Shown here one piece after another: positions 1-7,107 of a DNA stretch of 16,082 bases; within the stretch, counting starts at the first letter, position 1, and every line of letters starts with the position of its first letter. The DNA lies in assembly GCA_945871945.1 (NCBI GenBank), contig CAMBXY010000016.1, forward strand, positions 1 to 16,082, read 5' to 3'. Under the pieces are notes generated by a model. It had not been told where the DNA came from, ran no database searches, and saw nothing but the letters and a program-made list of their open reading frames with translations. The stretch comes from Bordetella parapertussis (GTDB taxonomy: Bacteria; Pseudomonadota; Gammaproteobacteria; Burkholderiales; Burkholderiaceae_C). Made by a program: the position numbers and the translations under genes.

Positions 1-371
1 TCGGTGGCACGGTGGGCAAACTTAGCACCCACGGGACGGGCATCGCAAAAGGACTTGAAAGTTTGGCGAATCTGTTCGCGTGTGAGAGACGCGAAATGGG
101 CTATGCAAGGCTTCCATTGGCTTGGCCAATTGAGCTGGGTGATCAACTCTCTGGGCAAGCCAAAAGGCAAATCAAAGCCGCCAACCCAAGGACCTGGCGT
201 GTGCAATGCTTGCTCGAAAGCCAACAGACTGTCGCAGGCCTGCAAGTTCTCCAGCACCAAGCGCTTGTCGCGCCAAGCCCCCCAAGCCAACACAATATTT
301 TTGCGTGCAGTGGGTGAACTGCTGAAGTCACAGCCCAGCAGGCGCGACTGCGTCAATGCCACCGCAGCCAC
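1..371 (-). CDS. DUF429 family protein (predicted RNase H-like nuclease fold), 3' part outside window
   Basis: Reading the minus strand from a GTG at 371-369 gives 123 uninterrupted residues to the window edge. The N-terminus shows LLGCDFSSSPTARKNIVLAWG (residues 11-31, one Asp in the first strand) and a GGFDLPFGLP motif at 64-73. This pairing is typical of DUF429 proteins, which are predicted to have an RNase H/RuvC-like fold; their reaction and substrate are not established. The frame is continuous with the folE stop codon, and the GTG lies 6 bases beyond it, so this is the last visible gene of the aspS-folE transcription unit. No ATG occurs in the frame; GTG at 362 or TTG at 356 are alternative starts, and all have poor Shine-Dalgarno sequences. 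Family call moderately sure from motifs; function unknown. Confidence 0.72.
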   Translation of the reverse strand, partial: MAAVALTQSRLLGCDFSSSPTARKNIVLAWGAWRDKRLVLENLQACDSLLAFEQALHTPGPWVGGFDLPFGLPRELITQLNWPSQWKPCIAHFASLTREQIRQTFKSFCDARPVGAKFAHRAT

Positions 372-377
372 ATGTCT

Positions 378-1079
378 TCAGTCTTTTTTGGGGATGAGTG
401 AAAGAAACTCGCGACGCAAATCGGGGTCTTTCAAAAATGCACCGCGCATGACCGAGTTGATCATGCGGCTGTCCATGTCCTTGACGCCACGCCACGCCAT
501 GCAGAAGTGAGTGGCCTCCATGACGATAGCCAAGCCATCGGGTTGGGTTTTGACTTGAATCAAGTCGGCCAACTGAACCACCGCTTCTTCTTGAATTTGC
601 GGACGCCCCATCACCCACTCGGCCAAGCGAGCGTACTTTGATAAGCCGATCACATTGGTATTTTTATTAGGTAAAACGCCGATCCAAATTTTTCCAATCA
701 CCGGACAAAAATGGTGGCTGCAAGCACTGCGCACAGTGATGGGCCCCACAATCATCAACTCATTTAAGTGTTCGACGTTGGGAAACTCGGTGATCACGGG
801 AGGCTTGACAAAGCGGCCTTTGAACACTTCTTGCACATACATTTTGGCTACACGCCGCGCAGTGTCAGTGGTGTTGTGGTCGTTTTCAGTATCGATGACG
901 AGACTGCTGAGCACGCCCTTCATCTTGTCCTCGACTTCATCCAAAAGTTTTTCCAACTCGCCTGGCTCGATGAAGTCGGCAATATTGTCGTTGGCATGAA
1001 AGCGTTGACGTGAAGCCTTCAAGCGCTCGCGGATTTGAATGGAGACAGGCAAGCCTTGGTCGTGTAGGTCTGAAGTCAT
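378..1079 (-). CDS. folE: GTP cyclohydrolase I, divergent subtype
   Basis: FolE converts GTP to 7,8-dihydroneopterin triphosphate, the first step toward folate and other pterins, in the cytosol. The protein has 233 residues, close to the E. coli enzyme (about 222). The catalytic core is visible: zinc ligands expected at Cys120, His123 and Cys193, the histidine pair 122-123, an IGLSKYARL segment at 144-152, QIQE at 161-164 (GTP-binding Glu164) and the WRGVKD stretch with Arg197. The zinc motif reads CSHHFCP, whereas E. coli and most homologues have CEHH, so the conserved Glu is Ser here. The ATG is 19 bases after the aspS stop, so the genes are very likely cotranscribed. No good Shine-Dalgarno is seen. 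Folate or another pterin route cannot be told apart from sequence. The enzyme family is secure. Confidence 0.9.
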   Translation of the reverse strand: MTSDLHDQGLPVSIQIRERLKASRQRFHANDNIADFIEPGELEKLLDEVEDKMKGVLSSLVIDTENDHNTTDTARRVAKMYVQEVFKGRFVKPPVITEFPNVEHLNELMIVGPITVRSACSHHFCPVIGKIWIGVLPNKNTNVIGLSKYARLAEWVMGRPQIQEEAVVQLADLIQVKTQPDGLAIVMEATHFCMAWRGVKDMDSRMINSVMRGAFLKDPDLRREFLSLIPKKD

Positions 1080-1098
1080 AGATGTTGGGTCTTTTTCG

Positions 1099-2895
1099 TC
1101 ATGCAGCAGATGCTAAATCTGCATTTCGCAAACGGATATGCAATTCACGCAATTGTTTTTCATCCACCAATGAGGGCGCTTGGGTTAGCAAGCACTGAGC
1201 GCGTTGGGTTTTGGGAAAAGCAATCACATCGCGGATCGACTCTGCACCTGTCATCAAGGTGACGATACGGTCTAAGCCAAAAGCCAAACCACCATGGGGC
1301 GGCGCGCCATACTGCAAGGCATCGAGCAAAAAGCCAAATTTGGTTTGCGCTTCTTCTGGTGTGATTTTTAAAGCATCAAACACTTTTTGTTGCACGTCAG
1401 CACGGTGAATACGCACCGATCCACCGCCAATCTCCCAGCCGTTGAGCACCATGTCGTAGCCTTTGGAAATGCATTTTTCAGGCGCGGTGACCATCCAGTC
1501 TTCATGGCCGTCTTTGGGTGCAGTAAAAGGATGGTGGACAGCGTTGTAACGCTGTGCCTCTTCGTCGTATTCAAACATGGGGAAATCCACCACCCACAAT
1601 GGGGCCCAGCGGTTTTCCAACAGTCCTTGTTTTTTGGCAAATTCGCTGTGGCCAATTTTCAGGCGCAAAGCCCCCATGGCGTCATTAACCACCTTGGCCT
1701 TGTCTGCGCCAAAGAACAACAAGTCGCCGTCTTTTGCGCCACTGCGCGACAAGATGTCGGCAATCGCTTTGTCGTGCAGGTTTTTGACAATCGGTGACTG
1801 CAGTCCCTCGCGGCCTTTGGCCACTTCATTGACCTTGATCCACGCCAATCCTTTGGCGCCGTAAATTTTCACGAATTCGGTGAAGCCGTCAATCTCGCCT
1901 CGACTCATTTCTCCGCCACCGGGCACGCGCAAAGCCACCACGCGACCGCCTGGGGTTGTCGCCGGGGCGCTGAAGACTTTGAAATCCACATCGCCCATCA
2001 CATCGGTGAGTTCGGTGAATTCGAGTTGGACACGCAAGTCGGGTTTGTCAGAGCCAAAGCGATGCATGGCCTCGGCATAAGCCATGATGGGGAACTCGCC
2101 CAAGTCAATATCGAGCACCTGCTGAAACACCCCTTTGATCATGTCTTGAGACAAAGCGCGAATTTCTTCTTCACCCATGAAGGAAGTTTCAATATCAATC
2201 TGGGTGAACTCTGGTTGACGGTCTGCTCGCAAATCTTCATCGCGAAAGCATTTGGTGATTTGGTAGTAACGGTCAAAGCCCGCCACCATCAGCAACTGTT
2301 TGAAAAGCTGTGGCGACTGTGGCAGGGCAAAGAAGTGGCCATCATGAACTCGGCTGGGCACCAAATAGTCGCGTGCACCTTCAGGCGTGCTTTTGGTCAG
2401 CATCGGTGTTTCAATGTCCACAAAGCCATTGGCGTCCAAAAATTTCCGCACCGCCATAGACACCCGATAACGCAGCATCAGGTTTTTCTGCATATAGGGG
2501 CGACGCAAGTCCAACACCCGGTGGGTCAAGCGGGTGGTCTCTGACAAGTTATCGTCATCGATTTGAAACGGTGGGGTCACCGATGGATTGAGCACCACCA
2601 ACTCATGACACAAGACTTCAATCTTGCCGCTTTTGAGTTGGTCATTGACCGTGCCATCGGGGCGCAAGCGAACCACGCCTTTGATTTGCACACAAAACTC
2701 ATTGCGGATGTCTTCGGCCACTTTGAACATCTCTGCACGATCGGGATCACAGACCACCTGCACATAACCTTCGCGGTCACGCAAATCGATGAAGATCACA
2801 CCACCGTGGTCACGCCGGCGATTGACCCATCCACACAAAGACACCGTTTGTCCTTGCAGTGCTTCGGTGACCAATCCACAGTAATGCGTTCTCAT
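1099..2895 (-). CDS. aspS: Aspartyl-tRNA synthetase, bacterial type, probably non-discriminating (Asp/Asn)
   Basis: AspRS attaches aspartate to tRNA-Asp; non-discriminating forms also charge tRNA-Asn for later amidation by GatCAB. The 598 residues match the bacterial length (E. coli 590). Visible in order: an N-terminal OB-fold anticodon-binding domain (about 1-105, with [11 protein letters not shown] at 22-32), class II motif 1 region ([15 protein letters not shown], 152-166), [10 protein letters not shown] (193-202), motif 2 ([14 protein letters not shown], 217-230), the bacterial GAD insertion (about 280-420), and motif 3 ([12 protein letters not shown], 536-547). His30 and Gly81 correspond to residues linked to relaxed tRNA specificity in Pseudomonas aeruginosa AspRS; E. 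coli has Leu at the first. The ATG at 2895 aligns with the E. coli N-terminus (MRT.YCG). It lies 58 bases after the DUF502 gene. Identity is certain; dual specificity is inference. Confidence 0.97.
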   Translation of the reverse strand: MRTHYCGLVTEALQGQTVSLCGWVNRRRDHGGVIFIDLRDREGYVQVVCDPDRAEMFKVAEDIRNEFCVQIKGVVRLRPDGTVNDQLKSGKIEVLCHELVVLNPSVTPPFQIDDDNLSETTRLTHRVLDLRRPYMQKNLMLRYRVSMAVRKFLDANGFVDIETPMLTKSTPEGARDYLVPSRVHDGHFFALPQSPQLFKQLLMVAGFDRYYQITKCFRDEDLRADRQPEFTQIDIETSFMGEEEIRALSQDMIKGVFQQVLDIDLGEFPIMAYAEAMHRFGSDKPDLRVQLEFTELTDVMGDVDFKVFSAPATTPGGRVVALRVPGGGEMSRGEIDGFTEFVKIYGAKGLAWIKVNEVAKGREGLQSPIVKNLHDKAIADILSRSGAKDGDLLFFGADKAKVVNDAMGALRLKIGHSEFAKKQGLLENRWAPLWVVDFPMFEYDEEAQRYNAVHHPFTAPKDGHEDWMVTAPEKCISKGYDMVLNGWEIGGGSVRIHRADVQQKVFDALKITPEEAQTKFGFLLDALQYGAPPHGGLAFGLDRIVTLMTGAESIRDVIAFPKTQRAQCLLTQAPSLVDEKQLRELHIRLRNADLASAA

Positions 2896-2953
2896 AACTT
2901 TTTATCCAGTCTTAAATTAAAGCGATACAAAGGGCACCCGCAGGCGTCTCACT

Positions 2954-3592
2954 TCAAGGCGAGGGAGTGGGCGACACGGTCGGCGAGACAGCGCCCATGG
3001 AGATGACATAGGTGAGCGCTTGGTCCACACTCATGTCCAGCTCCACCGCGTCGGCAACAGGCACAAGCAAGAAAAACCCACTGGTAGGGTTGGGTGTGGT
3101 GGGCACATACACGCTCATGAAACCCTCACCCAGATGCTGTTGCACTTCACCCTGGGGCACACCTGTTTGAAAGGCAATCGTCCAAGCACCTTGGCGAGGG
3201 TATTGAATCAACACAGCTTTTCGAAAAGCGTTTCCATTGCTGGAAAAAAGTGTGTCCGAGACTTTTTTGACGCTGGTGTAAATGGGCTTGACGACAGGTA
3301 TGTGGGTAAATAAACGGTCCCATTGTTTGACCATCCAACGCCCCGCCACATTGGAAGCCAAGGCGCCAGTGAACACCAGCACCAAAAAAACCATCACCAC
3401 ACCCAAGCCTTTAATACTGCCCAGTTGTTGTAATGCATTGGTATGCACTTGGGGCAAAAAGCTGCCTACACCATTGAGCACGTTGACCATGATGCCGTCC
3501 AGGGCACCGACCAACCAACTCAGCACCCAAATCGTGATGGCCAAAGGCAACCACACCAGCAATCCGGCGAATATGTACTTTTTAAGATTCAT
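2954..3592 (-). CDS. DUF502 family inner-membrane protein
   Basis: This 212-residue protein has two hydrophobic segments near the N-terminus (about 8-30 and 62-82), followed by a soluble domain with the conserved stretch HIPVVKPIYTSVKKVSDTLF (97-116) and a C-terminal segment with GFFLLVPVADAVELDMSVDQAL. These are hallmarks of DUF502, a family of unknown function that sits beside aspS in many betaproteobacteria. The tail is Pro/Ser/Thr-rich and probably disordered. The gene follows fmdB by 40 bases, but a strong terminator lies in that gap, so its mRNA may come from partial read-through or a promoter inside fmdB. No clear Shine-Dalgarno precedes the ATG. Family recognition is firm; molecular role is not known. 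Confidence 0.88.
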   Translation of the reverse strand: MNLKKYIFAGLLVWLPLAITIWVLSWLVGALDGIMVNVLNGVGSFLPQVHTNALQQLGSIKGLGVVMVFLVLVFTGALASNVAGRWMVKQWDRLFTHIPVVKPIYTSVKKVSDTLFSSNGNAFRKAVLIQYPRQGAWTIAFQTGVPQGEVQQHLGEGFMSVYVPTTPNPTSGFFLLVPVADAVELDMSVDQALTYVISMGAVSPTVSPTPSP

Positions 3593-3600
3593 GATGGGTT

Positions 3601-3636
3601 AAGAAAAAAAGCTGAAACCGCTGAAGGCGGCCTCAG
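3601..3636 (-). terminator. Rho-independent terminator between fmdB and the DUF502 gene
   Basis: On the minus strand, CTGAGGCCGC and GCGGTTTCAG form a 10-bp stem (two G-U pairs) around a CTTCA loop, at 3627-3636 and 3612-3621. It is followed by C and a run of seven Ts, then CTT. The stem starts within the fmdB stop codon (3633-3635), and the T-tract ends 9 bases before the DUF502 start. This is a textbook intrinsic terminator shape, unusual in the middle of a same-strand gene run. Confidence 0.75.
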
Positions 3637-3959
3637 TGACAAGCACAAGAGGGGGCACAAGACGCAGCGCTGGAGGCTGCAGGCGTATCAGCAGGTTTGA
3701 CCGCAGGCGCCGCAGTATCGGGGGAAGGCGCAGGCGAGCTGTCTTTGCCATCTGTGCTGGCTGGGGCGGGGCTGGCACCCCCTTTGAAATCGGTGGCGTA
3801 CCAGCCAGAGCCTTTGAGCTGAAAGCCCGCAGCCGTGAGTTGCTTGGTGAAAGACGGTTTGCCACAGGCGGGACAGCCGCTCAAGGGCGGGTCGGACATT
3901 TTTTGTAAATGGTCTTTAGCGAAGCCGCAAGCACTGCATTTATAGGCGTAAATTGGCAT
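3633..3959 (-). CDS. FmdB family zinc-ribbon protein
   Basis: The first 40 residues match the FmdB/CxxC regulatory-protein family: MPIYAYKC start, Cys8-x-x-Cys11, then SDPPLSGCPACGK with Cys29-x-x-Cys32. The four cysteines should bind one zinc. The family was named for a putative regulator of formamidase genes in Methylophilus, but its general role is unknown. Residues 60-108 are a low-complexity Ala/Pro/Ser tail that ends SCAPSCACH, giving a second small cysteine cluster. The gene is the first of the minus-strand run toward aspS and diverges from the polyamine transporter operon. A TATAAA on the minus strand at 3989-3984 could be a -10 element. No clear Shine-Dalgarno precedes the ATG, but the start fits the family N-terminus exactly. 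Confidence 0.88.
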   Translation of the reverse strand: MPIYAYKCSACGFAKDHLQKMSDPPLSGCPACGKPSFTKQLTAAGFQLKGSGWYATDFKGGASPAPASTDGKDSSPAPSPDTAAPAVKPADTPAASSAASCAPSCACH

Positions 3960-4134
3960 GGATTATTCGCAGAGTGACCACAGTTTATAGCCTTAGATTG
4001 TAAGCTTTTTATGTGTATGCAGACATCTGCAGAGGAAAACTGGCCAAAGAATTCATATACTATTAATCTGGCGCTCGCTCAGCGAGGTTCTTTTCTTGGT
4101 TATTCGCTTTTAAATACATGGAGTTTTTGCCATC
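3960..4134. promoter_or_regulatory. Divergent promoter region between fmdB and the polyamine transporter operon
   Basis: This 175-base gap separates divergent start codons. It holds an inverted repeat TGCAGA-CA-TCTGCA at 4018-4031 (TGCAGA also recurs directly at 4028-4033), an AT-rich stretch around 4051-4067 with TACTAT and TATTAAT that could supply a -10 for the plus operon, and a CTCGCT-C-AGCGAG inverted repeat at 4074-4086 in the probable leader. Toward fmdB, TATAAA (minus strand, 3989-3984) is the best -10 candidate. No convincing -35 hexamer is visible in either direction. The Shine-Dalgarno GGAG for the binding-protein gene is at 4120-4123, 11 bases before its ATG. Confidence 0.45.
4018..4031. 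repeat. Inverted repeat TGCAGA-N2-TCTGCA, possible operator
   Basis: TGCAGACATCTGCA is a 6-bp perfect inverted repeat with a 2-base spacer, in the gap between divergent genes and just upstream of the likely plus-strand promoter. Its placement fits a dimeric repressor or activator site, but no regulator gene is present here and a chance occurrence is possible. Confidence 0.35.
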
Positions 4135-5268
4135 ATGAATAAACGTCTTTTGTGGGTTGTCTTGGCTTGTTTGTCTGTAGCCGCTTGCGGCAAAAAGGAA
4201 GAGCCTCAAGCTCCTGTTGCAGCGCCAGCGGTTGCGGCTGAAGAAAAAGTCTTGAACGTTTACAACTGGCCCGATTACATCGCCGCCGACATGATTGCCA
4301 ATTTCGAAAAAGAAACCGGCATCAAAGTGAATTACCAAACCTTCGAAAACAACGAAGGCCTGCAGGCCAAATTGGTGGCCGGCAGTTCAGGCTACGACAT
4401 CGTGGTGCCCGGCTCTGTGTTTGTGAAAGCCCAAATCGAAGCCGGCTTGCTGAGAAAGCTCGACAAATCACAAATCCCTAATTACCAAAACCTCGATCCC
4501 GCCTTGATGAGCAAACTTATCGGTGTAGACCCAGGCAATGAATATGTTCTCCCTTGGGCGTGGAGCTTCACCACGGTTGCCATCAACAAAACCAAAGTAG
4601 CCAAAGCCTTGGGTAAGACGCCCATGCCTGAGAATGCTTGGGACTTGGTGTTCAACCCCACCTACACCTCCAAGCTCAAATCTTGCGGTATCGCCTTTCT
4701 CGATTCACCCACAGAAATTTTGCCTCCTGCCCTGCACTACATTGGTAAAAACGCTTACTCTGAAGATGCTGCTGACCACAAAGCTGCTGGCGACATGTTG
4801 GCCAAAGTGCGTAAAGACATTCGCTTGTTCTCTAGCACCATGATCGACGATGTGGCAGGCGGCAAAGCCTGCGTGGCCTTGGGCTGGGCTGGCGACTTCA
4901 ATATCGCCATTGCGCGCGCCATCGAAAATAAAAGCGGTCAAGACTTGGAAGTGCTGCTGCCCAAAACCGGCGGCCTGATCTTCTTTGACAATTTGGCCGT
5001 ACCCGCCGACGCCAAGCACCCCAATAACGCCATGGCGTTCATCAACTATTTTCTCAAACCCGAGGTGTCTGCTGCTTTAACCAACGAGTTGGGCTACCCC
5101 ACCGCCAACAAAGCCAGCATGGCCAACATTACCCCTGAAGTGGCCCAAAACAAAGCCGTGTTTCCTGATGAAGCCAATTTGGGCTTGATGGTGCCGCCTG
5201 CGGCATTAGGCAATGCTGCTCGTGAATCCATGACAGCTACCTACACCAGCTTCAAAAAAGGCAAGTGA
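4135..5268 (+). CDS. potF: Polyamine (putrescine/spermidine) ABC transporter substrate-binding protein, predicted lipoprotein
   Basis: This is the periplasmic binding component of a polyamine importer, 377 residues against 370 in E. coli PotF, and similar along its whole length. Residues 1-18 form a signal with lipobox VAAC, so Cys18 is the predicted lipidated N-terminus; E. coli PotF has an ordinary signal peptide. Polyamine-site residues known from PotF appear conserved: Trp45, Asp47 and Tyr48 in NVYNWPDYIA, Glu194 in SPTEI, Trp251 and Asp254 in GWAGD, and Phe284 and Asp285 in FFDNLAVP. PotF has Ser where Pro46 is found. It is first in the operon, with a GGAG Shine-Dalgarno 11 bases upstream, and is followed by an intercistronic hairpin and two permease genes. 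Whether putrescine or spermidine is preferred cannot be read from sequence. Confidence 0.92.
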   Translation: MNKRLLWVVLACLSVAACGKKEEPQAPVAAPAVAAEEKVLNVYNWPDYIAADMIANFEKETGIKVNYQTFENNEGLQAKLVAGSSGYDIVVPGSVFVKAQIEAGLLRKLDKSQIPNYQNLDPALMSKLIGVDPGNEYVLPWAWSFTTVAINKTKVAKALGKTPMPENAWDLVFNPTYTSKLKSCGIAFLDSPTEILPPALHYIGKNAYSEDAADHKAAGDMLAKVRKDIRLFSSTMIDDVAGGKACVALGWAGDFNIAIARAIENKSGQDLEVLLPKTGGLIFFDNLAVPADAKHPNNAMAFINYFLKPEVSAALTNELGYPTANKASMANITPEVAQNKAVFPDEANLGLMVPPAALGNAARESMTATYTSFKKGK

Positions 5269-5275
5269 GAACTCA

Positions 5276-5311
5276 AGCGGGCACAAAAGCTGTAGCAATA
5301 TCGTGCCCGCT
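5276..5311 (+). promoter_or_regulatory. Intercistronic stem-loop between binding-protein and permease genes
   Basis: AGCGGGCAC (5276-5284) pairs perfectly with GTGCCCGCT (5303-5311), a 9-bp GC-rich stem with an 18-base loop. No T-tract follows, so it is not a standard intrinsic terminator. It starts 7 bases after the binding-protein stop codon and ends 23 bases before the next start. Stem-loops at this position in ABC operons commonly protect the upstream mRNA from 3' exonucleases, raising the binding protein above the permeases; that role is inferred here. Confidence 0.6.
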
Positions 5312-5334
5312 GCCTTCAGGCTAACACCACTATT

Positions 5335-6276
5335 TTGAAGACTTTCATGTTGGGCTTGGAACGTCTGTTCTTGCGTCGAGGCCGCTTGATGGTTTTGGGC
5401 GTCCCGTGGTTTTGGTTATTGCTGTTTTTTGCGGTCCCCTTTTTCATACTGCTGCGCATCAGTGTGACCGACATGGGGGAGCAACTCAACCCCTTTGCCC
5501 CGCTGATAGAAGTTAAAGCGGGGCATTTTTCTTTGCACCTGAAGTTCTCGCACTATGTGTCTTTGATTTTGGACCCTGAGTCTGGTTGGGGACAAACGCT
5601 TTATATCGAAGCCTATTTTTTGTCTGTGCGCTACGCCTTGCTGACCACTTGCTTGTGTTTATTCTTTGGCTACCCCTTTGCCTATTTCTTGGCGCGCAGT
5701 CCCAGCAATGTTCGCCCACTGCTACTCCTGATGGTCATGCTGCCCTTTTGGACCTCGTTTTTATTGCGCGTCTATGCTTGGAAAGGCTTGCTGGCTGACC
5801 AAGGATTGATTAACCACTTGTTGTTGATGGTGGGCTTGACAGATGAGCCGGTGCAAATGCTCTACAACGATATTTCCATGCTGGTGGGGATGACTTATGT
5901 CTATCTGCCTTTCATGGTGCTGCCGCTTTATGCCAATTTGGTCAAGCTCGATGTGCGCTTGCTGGAAGCTGCCCAAGATTTAGGCGCGACCCCATGGAAA
6001 TCCTTTTGGCTGATCACCGTGCCCATGAGTCGCGCAGGCATTGTGGCTGGCTCGATTTTGGTTTTCATTCCCTGCTTAGGGGAATTTGTCATCCCCTCTC
6101 TTTTGGGCGGGGCAGAAAATATCATGATCGGTCGTGTGGTGTGGGATGAAATGTTCAGCAGCAACAACTGGCCACGCGCCAGTGCCTTATCGATTGTGTT
6201 GATCTTGGGCGTGGTGATTCCCTTGGCTTGGTTTAACCAACGATTGGCCCATAAAGTGGCCCAGGAGGGTCGCTGA
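5335..6276 (+). CDS. potH: Polyamine ABC transporter permease, PotH type
   Basis: Inner-membrane permease of a polyamine importer with six predicted helices (about 20-41, 93-118, 128-148, 180-200, 236-256 and 283-302). The EAA loop that docks on the ATPase reads EAAQDLGATPWKSFW (211-225) followed by ITVP. PotH-like stretches include LPFWTSFLLRVYAWKGLL (136-153), YLPFMVLPLYANL (190-202) and VFIPCLGEFVIPSLLGG (243-259). Length is 313 residues from TTG at 5335. An ATG four codons later (5347) is an equally plausible start, and neither has a good Shine-Dalgarno. The stop codon overlaps the next gene's start by one base (TGATG), so translation is coupled. In E. coli the ATPase gene potG lies between potF and potH; it is absent here. 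Confidence 0.92.
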   Translation: MKTFMLGLERLFLRRGRLMVLGVPWFWLLLFFAVPFFILLRISVTDMGEQLNPFAPLIEVKAGHFSLHLKFSHYVSLILDPESGWGQTLYIEAYFLSVRYALLTTCLCLFFGYPFAYFLARSPSNVRPLLLLMVMLPFWTSFLLRVYAWKGLLADQGLINHLLLMVGLTDEPVQMLYNDISMLVGMTYVYLPFMVLPLYANLVKLDVRLLEAAQDLGATPWKSFWLITVPMSRAGIVAGSILVFIPCLGEFVIPSLLGGAENIMIGRVVWDEMFSSNNWPRASALSIVLILGVVIPLAWFNQRLAHKVAQEGR

Positions 6277-7103
6277 TGCAAGCCTACCGTTGGCACCGCT
6301 ACTTCAGCCGTTTGTGGATGGGCGCTGTGTTTTTGTTTTTCTATTTGCCCTTGCTGTTTTTGGTGGTGTTCTCTTTCAACAGCACACGCCAAGACAGTGA
6401 GTTCACCGGCTTTTCGCTTCGCTGGTACCAAGCCTTGGGACAAGACACACGGCTGGTCGAAGGCTTTTTGTTGTCCTTCAATGTGGCTTTGCTTAGCGCC
6501 ACCTTGGCAACCATTTTGGCGACCATGGCCGCTTATGCCTTGATCCGTTTTGGCGCCTTTAAAGGCCGCTCATTATTCAACGCTATGCTGAGTTCGCCCT
6601 TGGTTATGCCCGAGGTCATCATTGGCCTGTCCTTGCTGCTTCTGTTTGTGGCCATGGAACGCGGGTTGGGATGGCCCGAGCGCGGTGCTACCACCATTGT
6701 GCTGGGTCATGCCTTGCTGGGCATGGCCTATGCCACTGTCGTGATTCAGTCTCGGCTCAAGGAAATGGACCGCTCGATTGAAGAAGCCGCCCTGGATTTA
6801 GGCTGTCGGCCTTACCAAGTTTTTTTCTTGGTGACCTTGCCCAATATTTCTCAAGCTTTGGTTGCCGCGTGGTTGCTGACCTTCACCTTGTCCTTTGATG
6901 ACGTGGTGATTTCAGAGTTTTTATCTGGCCCAGGTGTGACCACCTTGCCCCAGGTCATCTTTAGCTACGCTCGCCGCGGGGTGAACCCCTCCATTTATGC
7001 GGCGGCCACGCTGTTGATGGCGGTCGTGAGTTTGGCGGTGGTGTTGTATGGCGTTCATACCGCAAGGCAAATGCGTCGCGAAAATTTTCGCCCCCTCGAC
7101 TGA
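6276..7103 (+). CDS. potI: Polyamine ABC transporter permease, PotI type
   Basis: Second inner-membrane permease of the importer, 275 residues (E. coli PotI 281), with about six helices. The EAA loop is EEAALDLGCRPYQVFF (169-184) followed by VTLP. The C-terminal signature LTFTLSFDDVVISEFLSGPG (201-220) and VTTLPQVIFSYARRGVNPSI are characteristic of PotI/PotC. A strong AGGAGG Shine-Dalgarno at 6263-6268 lies inside the end of potH, 7 bases before the ATG, and the start overlaps the potH stop as TGATG. It is the last gene of the operon; the convergent ubiB gene ends only 4 bases away, leaving no room for a dedicated terminator between them. Identification is secure at family level. Confidence 0.93.
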   Translation: MQAYRWHRYFSRLWMGAVFLFFYLPLLFLVVFSFNSTRQDSEFTGFSLRWYQALGQDTRLVEGFLLSFNVALLSATLATILATMAAYALIRFGAFKGRSLFNAMLSSPLVMPEVIIGLSLLLLFVAMERGLGWPERGATTIVLGHALLGMAYATVVIQSRLKEMDRSIEEAALDLGCRPYQVFFLVTLPNISQALVAAWLLTFTLSFDDVVISEFLSGPGVTTLPQVIFSYARRGVNPSIYAAATLLMAVVSLAVVLYGVHTARQMRRENFRPLD

Positions 7104-7107
7104 ACTC

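Noticed and set aside
4..510. Plus-strand open frame of 168 codons across the DUF429 and folE genes
   Set aside because: It is antisense to two genes with clear family motifs; its own translation shows no domain and is rich in residues expected of a shadow frame.
2026..2544. Plus-strand open frame of 172 codons
   Set aside because: Antisense to aspS motif regions, which are certain coding sequence on the other strand.
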